Part shown: positions 24,413 to 30,482 of the stretch, piece by piece
Layout of the letters: each line of letters starts with the position of its first letter
Position numbering within the stretch: position 1 is the first letter of the stretch
Origin: Streptomyces ipomoeae 91-03
Lineage (GTDB): Bacteria; Actinomycetota; Actinomycetes; Streptomycetales; Streptomycetaceae
Direction: 5' to 3'
Assembly: GCF_000317595.1 (NCBI RefSeq)
Contig: NZ_AEJC01000492.1
Coordinates: 1-39,012, forward strand
DNA: 39,012 nucleotides
Translations under genes and position numbers: made by a program
The notes under the pieces: generated by a model
Database searches by the model: none
What the model was told of the DNA's origin: nothing
What the model saw: only the letters and a program-made list of their open reading frames with translations

Positions 24413-24424
24413 TGGAACGGTCCA
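24413..24424. promoter_or_regulatory. LacI operator copy 2
   Basis: TGGAACGGTCCA is the exact reverse complement of copy 1. It lies 36 bases upstream of the oxidoreductase start, downstream of a plus-strand TTGACA at 24368-24373. Confidence 0.65.
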
Positions 24425-24459
24425 AAACAGGGGCCGGTGAGGTCCGAAGAAGGGCAGTC

Positions 24460-25611
24460 ATGGTCAGTGCGCTCGGGGTCGCCGTCGTGGGGTTCGGCTG
24501 GATGGGACGGGTGCACACCCAGGCGTACGCCCGTGTGCCGCACCACTTCCCGCAGCTGCCCGTACGGCCGGAGCTGGTCACCGTCGTCGAGGAGGTGCCC
24601 GGACGCGCCGAGGAGGCGGCGGATCGGTTCGGGTTCGCCGTCACCGCCCGGGACTGGCGCGAGGTCGCGGCCGACCCCCGCGTCCAGGCCGTGAGCATCA
24701 CCGCGCCGAACTTCCTGCACCGGGAGATCGGTGTCGCCATGGCCGAGGCCGGCAAGCACATCTGGATCGAGAAGCCCGTCGGCCTCACCGCCGCCGACGC
24801 CCGGGCCGTGGCCGACGCGGTCGCCAAGGCCGGCGTCCAGGGCGCCGTCGGTTTCAACTACCGCAACGCGCCCGCCGTCGCCGCCGCCCGCGAACTGATC
24901 GCCTCCGGTGGGATCGGCACGGTCACACATGTCCGGATCCGCCTCTTCAGTGACTACGCCGCCCACCCCGAGGGCGCCCTGACCTGGCGGTACGAGCGTG
25001 AGCGCGGCGGCAGCGGCGTCCTCGGCGACCTGGCCTCGCACGGCGTGGACCTCGCCCGCTTCCTCCTCGGCGACATCGTCTCCCTCACCGCCGACACCGC
25101 GATCTTCGTCCCCGAACGGGCCCGCCCCACCGGCGCCACCGCCGGCCACACCCGTGCGACCGGCGGTGAACTCGGCCCCGTCGAGAACGAGGACTACGTC
25201 AACTGTCTCCTTCGCTTCGCCTCCGGCGCCCGCGGGGTACTGGAGGCCAGCCGGGTCTCCGTCGGCGAGCAGAACAACTACGGCTTCGAGGTCCACGGCA
25301 CCAAGGGCGCCGTCTTCTGGGACTTCCGCCGCATGGGCGAGCTGGGCGTCAGCAAGGGCGACGCCTACCAGGACCAGTCCGTGAACACCCTCTTCGTCGG
25401 CCCCGGCCACGGCGAGTACGCCGCCTTCCAGCCGGGCTCCGCCAACGCCATGGGCTACGACGACCTCAAGGTCATCGAGGCGTACCGCTTCCTGCGCTCC
25501 ATCGCCGAGGGCACCCCGTACGGCACCACCCTGGATGACGCCGTGCACAGCGCCACCGCGCTGGACGCCATGAGCCGCTCGGCGGAGTCCGGGGCGTGGG
25601 TGAACCTCTGA
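24460..25611 (+). CDS. Gfo/Idh/MocA-family oxidoreductase (second copy)
   Basis: 383 residues. The Rossmann start is VAVVGFGWMGRVHTQAYAR and the family EKP motif is in HIWIEKPVGL. The C-terminal domain shows GFNYRNAPAV and DLASHGVDLARFLLGDI, as in inositol and sugar dehydrogenases. The ATG at 24460 has AAGGG seven bases upstream. It lies between a LacI gene and a GntR/CUT2 transporter locus, suggesting oxidation of an imported cyclitol or sugar; the substrate is unproven. Confidence 0.9.
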   Translation: MVSALGVAVVGFGWMGRVHTQAYARVPHHFPQLPVRPELVTVVEEVPGRAEEAADRFGFAVTARDWREVAADPRVQAVSITAPNFLHREIGVAMAEAGKHIWIEKPVGLTAADARAVADAVAKAGVQGAVGFNYRNAPAVAAARELIASGGIGTVTHVRIRLFSDYAAHPEGALTWRYERERGGSGVLGDLASHGVDLARFLLGDIVSLTADTAIFVPERARPTGATAGHTRATGGELGPVENEDYVNCLLRFASGARGVLEASRVSVGEQNNYGFEVHGTKGAVFWDFRRMGELGVSKGDAYQDQSVNTLFVGPGHGEYAAFQPGSANAMGYDDLKVIEAYRFLRSIAEGTPYGTTLDDAVHSATALDAMSRSAESGAWVNL

Positions 25612-25661
25612 CGGCGACGGGCCCCGGACCTGAACCAGTCGCGTACGAGCTGCCGGAGCCT

Positions 25662-25782
25662 CGGTCGCGGATGAGCCGCCGGAAGGGGCAGTTGCGCACG
25701 AGCCGCCGGAGGGGTCAGTTGCGCACGAGCCGCCGGAGGGGTCAGTTGCGGACGAAGAGCCGGAAGGGTCAGTTACGGACCA
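25662..25782. repeat. 27-bp tandem repeat spanning the GntR stop codon
   Basis: The unit CAGTTGCGCACGAGCCGCCG plus GAGGGGT occurs perfectly at 25689-25715 and 25716-25742, with diverged copies at 25662-25688 and 25743-25769. A final part from 25770 is the 3' end of the minus-strand GntR gene. On that strand each full copy repeats Val-Arg-Asn and the following stop or near-stop. Confidence 0.85.
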
Positions 25783-26533
25783 GGAGTTGGAAGTCGAAGG
25801 AGTAGCGCGAGGCCCGGTAGATATGGGTGCCGTACTCGACCGCGCGGCCGGTGTCGTCGTACGCCGTGCGTTGCATGGTGAGGAGGGCGGCACCCTCGGG
25901 CTCGCCCAGCCGCTCGGCCTCCTCCGGGGTGGCGTTGCGGGCGCCGACGGTCTGGTGGGCGCTGTGCAGGCTGATGCCGGCGTTGCGCAGCATCCGGTAC
26001 AGGCCCGTCGACTCCAGCCGCTCGGTGTCGAGGTCCAGCAGACCGGCCGGGACGTGGTTGCACAGGAACGCCACCGGCTGGGCATGGGTGAGGCGCAGCC
26101 GCTCGAACCGGTGCACCTCGGCGCCCTCGGCGATGCCCAGGGCCGCCGCGACCTCGGCGGAGGCGGGCCCGACCTCGCTCGACAGCACCTGGGTCGTGGG
26201 CTGCTGACCGGCCGCCTCCAGGTCGTCGTAGAGACTGCTCAGCTCCAGTGGACGCTTGACCTGGCTGTGCACCACCTGCGTGCCCACGCCCCGGCGGCGT
26301 ACGAGGAGGCCCTTGTCGACGAGCGACTGGATGGCCTGCCGCACGGTCGGCCGGGACAGACCGAGGCGGCCCGCGAGATCGATCTCGTTGCCCAGCAGAC
26401 TGCCCGGGCCCAGCACTCCGTGCTCGATCGCGGACTCCAGCTGCCGGGCCAGCTGGTAGTACAGCGGCACCGGGCTGGTCCGGTCGACGCTGAGATCGAG
26501 CTTCTCCGTACTCCCTGTCGTCGCGCTGGTCAC
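25769..26533 (-). CDS. GntR-family regulator, HutC/UTRA type
   Basis: 254 residues from a GTG at 26533. An N-terminal winged helix-turn-helix (VPLYYQLARQLESAIEHG, LGLSRPTVRQAIQSLV) is followed by a UTRA effector domain, with FERLRLTHAQPVAFLCNHVP and a C-terminal YRASRYSFDFQ strand. Members of this type sense sugars, amino sugars or amino acids. An upstream ATG at 26650 has a good AGGAG site but would add 39 non-conserved residues and put two palindromes inside the gene, so I prefer the GTG; this choice is uncertain. It is divergent from the CUT2 operon, its most likely target. Confidence 0.82.
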   Translation of the reverse strand: MTSATTGSTEKLDLSVDRTSPVPLYYQLARQLESAIEHGVLGPGSLLGNEIDLAGRLGLSRPTVRQAIQSLVDKGLLVRRRGVGTQVVHSQVKRPLELSSLYDDLEAAGQQPTTQVLSSEVGPASAEVAAALGIAEGAEVHRFERLRLTHAQPVAFLCNHVPAGLLDLDTERLESTGLYRMLRNAGISLHSAHQTVGARNATPEEAERLGEPEGAALLTMQRTAYDDTGRAVEYGTHIYRASRYSFDFQLLVRN

Positions 26534-26558
26534 GCCATGAGAGTAACTGTCCGTTCGC

Positions 26559-26578
26559 ATGACAGGAAGCCCTGTCAT
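26559..26578. promoter_or_regulatory. GntR operator-like inverted repeat
   Basis: ATGACAGG and CCTGTCAT form perfect 8-bp arms around AAGC, 26 bases upstream of the chosen GntR start. Confidence 0.5.
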
Positions 26579-26581
26579 CGC

Positions 26582-26595
26582 ATTGTCCGGACAAT
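26582..26595. promoter_or_regulatory. 14-bp palindrome, candidate GntR operator
   Basis: ATTGTCCGGACAAT is a perfect palindrome four bases beyond the previous inverted repeat, in the gap between the GntR gene and the CUT2 operon. Both contain TGTC/GACA half-sites. Confidence 0.55.
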
Positions 26596-26686
26596 CAGTC
26601 GGGCCGAGGCGCGAGACGGGTCTCCGTCCCAGCAGGCTTTGTTCTGACATTCGGACCTGCTCCTGAAATGATGTCTTAACAAAGTA

Positions 26687-26716
26687 TTGACAGGTGGGTG
26701 TGCCAGGGGTTTGTAT
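26687..26716 (+). promoter_or_regulatory. Promoter of the CUT2 operon
   Basis: TTGACA at 26687-26692 and TTGTAT at 26711-26716 with an 18-base spacer, giving a leader of about 125 bases before the binding-protein ATG. Confidence 0.5.
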
Positions 26717-26850
26717 CCCGTCCCAACGAAGCAGCGCCGTCGGCCTACCGGCACAATGATCCGGACTTCACGTCCGGGCACGCGGCGGGCACCCCTGCCC
26801 GACGCTGTCCCGTTCCCTTTCCCCCTGTCGCACAGTGAGGTGCAGGAAAG

Positions 26851-27870
26851 ATGGACCGCACGTTTCACCCCCGCTCGCGCAGAGTGGTTCCCTTCTTCGC
26901 CATGGCTGCGGTGTCCGCACTGCTCATAGCAGGCTGCTCCAGCGAATCCGGTGGCAAGAAGGCCGAGGAGAGCGGATCGAACGCCTCCGCGGGCAAGGCC
27001 GACACCCCGCAGATGACGGTCGCGATGGTGACCCACGCCGGCCAGGGTGACACCTTCTGGGACATCGTCCGCAAGGGCGCCGAGACGGCCGCCGCCAAGG
27101 ACAACGTCAAGCTCGTCTACTCGAACGACCCGAACGCGGCCAACCAGGCCAACCTCGTCCAGAACGCGATCGACCAGAAGGTCGACGGCATCGCGGTCAC
27201 CCTCGCCAAGCCGGACGCGATGAAGGACGTCATCGCCAAGGCGGAGAAGGCCGGCATCCCCGTCGTCGGTCTCAACTCCGGCATGGACGTGTGGAAGGAG
27301 CAGGGCCTGCTCTCGTTCTTCGGGCAGGACGAGTCGGTCTCCGGTGAGGCCTTCGGCAAGAAGCTCAACGAGACCGGCGCGAAGCACGCCGTCTGTGTGA
27401 TCCACGAGCAGGGCAACGTCTCCCTGGAGGCGCGCTGCGCCGGTGTGAAGAAGACCTTCGAGGGCAAGACGGAGAACCTCTACGTCAACGGCACGGACAT
27501 GCCGTCGGTGAAGTCCACCATCACCGCGAAGCTCAAGCAGGACTCCTCCATCGACGAGGTCGTCACCCTCGGCGCTCCGATCGCGCTGACGGCGGTGCAG
27601 TCGGTGGACGACGCGGGCAGCAAGGCGAAGGTCGCGACGTTCGACCTGAACAAGGAGCTGACGGACGCCATCAAGGCCGGTGACATCGAGTTCGCCGTGG
27701 ACCAGCAGCCCTACCTGCAGGGCTACCTGGCCGTGGACTCGCTGTGGCTCTACAAGAACAACGGCAACTACAGCGGTGGTGGCGAGGAGCCGGTTCTGAC
27801 CGGTCCGGCGTTCGTCGACAAGGACAACGTCGACACGATCGCCTCGTTCGCCGCGAAGGGTACCCGGTGA
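26851..27870 (+). CDS. CUT2 sugar ABC transporter, substrate-binding lipoprotein
   Basis: 339 residues. The signal peptide has a basic start with SRRVVPFF, which resembles a Tat motif, and ends in the lipobox IAGC with Cys29. The mature part is a periplasmic-binding type-4 (RbsB-like) domain, with AMVTHAGQGDTFWDIVRKGA, DGIAVTLAKPDAM and a late TFDLNKELTDAIKAG. This family binds ribose, xylose, inositol and similar monosaccharides. It is first in an operon with a permease and an ATPase. Confidence 0.93.
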   Translation: MDRTFHPRSRRVVPFFAMAAVSALLIAGCSSESGGKKAEESGSNASAGKADTPQMTVAMVTHAGQGDTFWDIVRKGAETAAAKDNVKLVYSNDPNAANQANLVQNAIDQKVDGIAVTLAKPDAMKDVIAKAEKAGIPVVGLNSGMDVWKEQGLLSFFGQDESVSGEAFGKKLNETGAKHAVCVIHEQGNVSLEARCAGVKKTFEGKTENLYVNGTDMPSVKSTITAKLKQDSSIDEVVTLGAPIALTAVQSVDDAGSKAKVATFDLNKELTDAIKAGDIEFAVDQQPYLQGYLAVDSLWLYKNNGNYSGGGEEPVLTGPAFVDKDNVDTIASFAAKGTR

Positions 27871-27877
27871 TCTGATC

Positions 27878-28951
27878 ATGACCCAAGCGACGGCACCGGC
27901 GGCGAGTTCCTCGCCGCCGGCTCCGCCGGCCGCCCACAAGGACGGCCGCACCACGCAGCGTTCCCTGGGGCGCCGGCTGCTGGCCCGCCCCGAGGTCGGC
28001 GCGCTGATCGCCGCGATCGGCGTGTACGTCTTCTTCTTCGCGGTGGCGCCCTCGTTCCGGGAGACCGGGGCCCTGGCCACCGTGCTCTACCAGGCCTCCG
28101 TCATGGGCATCATGGCCCTGCCGGTGGCGTTGCTGATGATCGGCGGGGAGTTCGACCTGTCCGCCGGTGTCGCGGTGACCACCTCCGCGCTCACCGCCGC
28201 CATCTTGAGTTTCCAGCTGACGGTGAACGTGTGGACGGGCGTGCTCGTCGCCCTGGTCGTCTCACTGGCGGTGGGGGCGTTCAACGGCTGGCTGCTGATC
28301 AGGACCGGGCTGCCGAGCTTCCTGGTGACGCTGGGCTCGTTCTTGATCCTCCAGGGCTCCAACCTCGCCGTGACGAAGATCTTCACCGGCAATGTGGCCA
28401 GTGACTCGATCGCGGACATGGACGGCTTCGACCAGGCCAAGAGCGTCTTCGCCTCCGAGATCTCCCTCGGCGGCGTCGACTTCAAGATCACGATCTTCTA
28501 CTGGCTGGTCTTCGCCGGGATCGCGACCTGGCTGCTGCTGCGCACCAAGTTCGGCAACTGGATCTTCGCCGTCGGCGGCAACAAGGACTCCGCCCGCGCG
28601 GTGGGTGTGCCCGTCAACTTCACCAAGGTCGCGCTGTTCATGGGCGTCGGGCTGGGCGCCTGGTTCGTCGGCATGCATCTGCTGTTCTCGTTCAACACGG
28701 TGCAGTCGAACGAGGGCGTGGGAAACGAGTTCCTGTACATCATCGCCGCGGTGATCGGCGGCTGCCTGCTCACCGGCGGCTACGGCTCCGCGATCGGCCC
28801 GGTCATCGGTGCCTTCATCTTCGGCATGGTCAACCAGGGCATCGTCTACGCCGGCTGGAACCCCGACTGGTTCAAGGCCTTCCTCGGCGTGATGCTCCTG
28901 CTCGCCGCCCTCGTCAATCTGTGGGTCCGCCACCAGGCGACCCGGAGGTGA
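27878..28951 (+). CDS. CUT2 sugar ABC transporter permease (RbsC-like)
   Basis: 357 residues. A basic N-terminal tail (residues 1-40) precedes eight to ten membrane helices. Family features are GGEFDLSAGVAVTTSALTAA, GLPSFLVTLGSFLILQG and the late GGCLLTGGYGSAIGPVIGAF. It starts seven bases after the binding-protein stop and is followed by the ATPase after seven bases. Confidence 0.93.
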   Translation: MTQATAPAASSSPPAPPAAHKDGRTTQRSLGRRLLARPEVGALIAAIGVYVFFFAVAPSFRETGALATVLYQASVMGIMALPVALLMIGGEFDLSAGVAVTTSALTAAILSFQLTVNVWTGVLVALVVSLAVGAFNGWLLIRTGLPSFLVTLGSFLILQGSNLAVTKIFTGNVASDSIADMDGFDQAKSVFASEISLGGVDFKITIFYWLVFAGIATWLLLRTKFGNWIFAVGGNKDSARAVGVPVNFTKVALFMGVGLGAWFVGMHLLFSFNTVQSNEGVGNEFLYIIAAVIGGCLLTGGYGSAIGPVIGAFIFGMVNQGIVYAGWNPDWFKAFLGVMLLLAALVNLWVRHQATRR

Positions 28952-28958
28952 GGACCCC

Positions 28959-29822
28959 ATGACAGACACCACCGAACCGGTCGTCGAGCTGCGCGGCGCG
29001 GGCAAGTCCTACGGCAACATCCGCGCCCTGCACGGAGTGAGCCTCAAGGTGCGCCCCGGCAAGGTCACCTGCGTGCTGGGCGACAACGGCGCCGGCAAGT
29101 CCACCCTCATCAAGATCATCTCCGGGCTGCACCAGCACACCGAGGGCGAGTTCCTCGTCGACGGCCGCCCCGTACGCTTCACCACCCCCCGCGAAGCCCT
29201 CGACGCCGGGATCGCCACCGTCTACCAGGACCTGGCCACCGTCCCCCTGATGCCGGTCTGGCGCAACTTCTTCCTCGGCTCCGAAATCACCCGCGGCCCC
29301 TGGCCCGTCCGCCGCCTCGACATCGACAAGATGAAGCAGACCGCGGACACCGAACTGCGGAACATGGGCATCGTGCTGGACGACCTCGACCAGCCCATCG
29401 GCACCCTCTCCGGCGGCCAGCGCCAGTGCGTGGCCATCGCCCGCGCCGTCTACTTCGGCGCCCGCGTCCTCATCCTGGACGAGCCCACCGCCGCCCTCGG
29501 GGTGAAGCAGTCCGGCGTGGTGCTGAAGTACATCGCCGCCGCTCGCGACCGCGGCCTGGGCGTCATCTTCATCACCCACAACCCCCACCACGCCTACATG
29601 GTCGGCGACCACTTCAGCGTCCTGCGCCTGGGCACCCTGGAACTGTCCGCCGCCCGCGACCAGGTCGGCCTGGAAGAGCTCACCAACCACATGGCCGGCG
29701 GTGCCGAACTCGCCGCCCTCAAACACGAACTCGCCCAAGTCCAAGGCGTCGACGTCGAGGAACTCCCCGAGGAGGAAGACCTCGCCGCACCCGTGGCGAC
29801 ATCGAAGGACGGGGCCGCGTGA
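28959..29822 (+). CDS. CUT2 sugar ABC transporter ATPase, single domain
   Basis: 287 residues. Walker A is GDNGAGKST, the Q-loop region is TVYQDLATVPLM, the signature is LSGGQRQ, Walker B is VLILDEPTAALG and the switch His is in ITHNPHHAY. CUT2 ATPases of the RbsA type contain two fused ABC cassettes of about 500 residues; this one has a single cassette and must act as a homodimer, as in FrcA-like systems. The acidic tail (EELPEEEDLAAPV) is unconserved. A strong terminator follows, so it ends the operon. Confidence 0.93.
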   Translation: MTDTTEPVVELRGAGKSYGNIRALHGVSLKVRPGKVTCVLGDNGAGKSTLIKIISGLHQHTEGEFLVDGRPVRFTTPREALDAGIATVYQDLATVPLMPVWRNFFLGSEITRGPWPVRRLDIDKMKQTADTELRNMGIVLDDLDQPIGTLSGGQRQCVAIARAVYFGARVLILDEPTAALGVKQSGVVLKYIAAARDRGLGVIFITHNPHHAYMVGDHFSVLRLGTLELSAARDQVGLEELTNHMAGGAELAALKHELAQVQGVDVEELPEEEDLAAPVATSKDGAA

Positions 29823-29851
29823 CGAAAGCACGGCCGTCGGGGCCGTGAGAT

Positions 29852-29886
29852 GACGAGGGGCCGCCTTTCCGGGCGGCCCCGTCGTC
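29852..29886 (+). terminator. Terminator of the CUT2 operon
   Basis: GACGAGGGGCCGCC pairs with GGCGGCCCCGTCGTC with one bulge, around a TTTCCG-type loop, 30 bases after the ATPase stop. It is followed by TT. Confidence 0.85.
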
Positions 29887-30291
29887 TTGGCGGGCCCAGG
29901 GCCTCAGCTCTGTGGGGGCCGGGGACGTCGGCTTCATGGGGCCGGGGCCGTCGGTTTCGTGGGGCCCCAGGGTCGTCAGTCCTGTTGAAGTACAGTCAAT
30001 TTCGGCCCCGAATCACACCGTTGGGATCTCCGGGCGGAGCCGTCATTCCTCTTGCCGTACGTCCCGTACGTGTCAGATCTCCAAGTCCCCCTGTTTCCCG
30101 TGCTCTTGGCAAGGCGTTTGTGCTGCTCCCACCCGAGGTGGGGACGGTCGAACGGCCCGTCGTCCCGCCGAGGCGGCGGCGCTCGACGACGGCTTCTTGA
30201 ATCGGACTTGGCTGGCGATCGCCTTGCTGTTCGGTTACCGGGCCGTCACCATGAGGTGTGCCGCCCGGAGCCGTACGCCGAGGAGACGCCT
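29887..30291. other. Region upstream of the fxs operon
   Basis: About 400 bases without a gene. It holds the 24-bp repeats, an inverted repeat TTCGGCCCCGAA at 30001-30012 and GTACG-TCC-CGTAC at 30057-30069. No clear -35/-10 pair is visible. The fxs promoter must lie here or in the downstream part near 30190-30270. Confidence 0.5.
29913..29983. repeat. Three degenerate ~24-bp tandem repeats
   Basis: Units beginning TGGGG at 29913, 29937 and 29960 share the pattern TGGGGCCGGGGxCGTCGGTTTC. They follow the CUT2 terminator and have no coding potential that I can see. Confidence 0.6.
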
Positions 30292-30447
30292 ATGGACAGC
30301 TACGAGCAGCCCTTCGCCACGAGCGTCGTCAGGGACTTGCACGACACCTCGCTGGATGAGGTACCGGAGTCCGCTCAGGAATCGGCTCTGGCAAGGATGC
30401 TCGCGGGGGGCGGAGAACCGGTGGCCGCCTTCCAGTCGTCGCTCTGA
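30292..30447 (+). CDS. fxsA: FxsA, FxSxx-COOH precursor peptide
   Basis: 51 residues, starting at the ATG with GAGGAG eight bases upstream. The C-terminus FQSSL fits the F-x-S-x-x-COOH signature that defines the FxsA family. The rest (opening MDSYEQPFATSVV) is an acidic leader with helix-forming segments. FxsA peptides are substrates of the radical SAM protein FxsB, which belongs to the group that cross-links an aromatic ring to a nearby side chain to make a three-residue cyclophane; F47 and S49 would be the cross-linked pair. It sits 35 bases before fxsB. The short length would make it easy to miss. Confidence 0.88.
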   Translation: MDSYEQPFATSVVRDLHDTSLDEVPESAQESALARMLAGGGEPVAAFQSSL

Positions 30448-30482
30448 CCGGGCCGACCGGAACCTCAAGGGAAACCGTACCG

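Noticed and set aside
25596..25805. 69-codon plus-strand frame with GQLRTSRR repeats
   Set aside because: It is the other strand of the 27-bp repeat at the GntR gene end; there is no independent evidence of coding.
29887..30291. Possible tRNA or riboswitch upstream of fxsA
   Set aside because: I could not form a cloverleaf or a known aptamer; only short palindromes and repeats are present.
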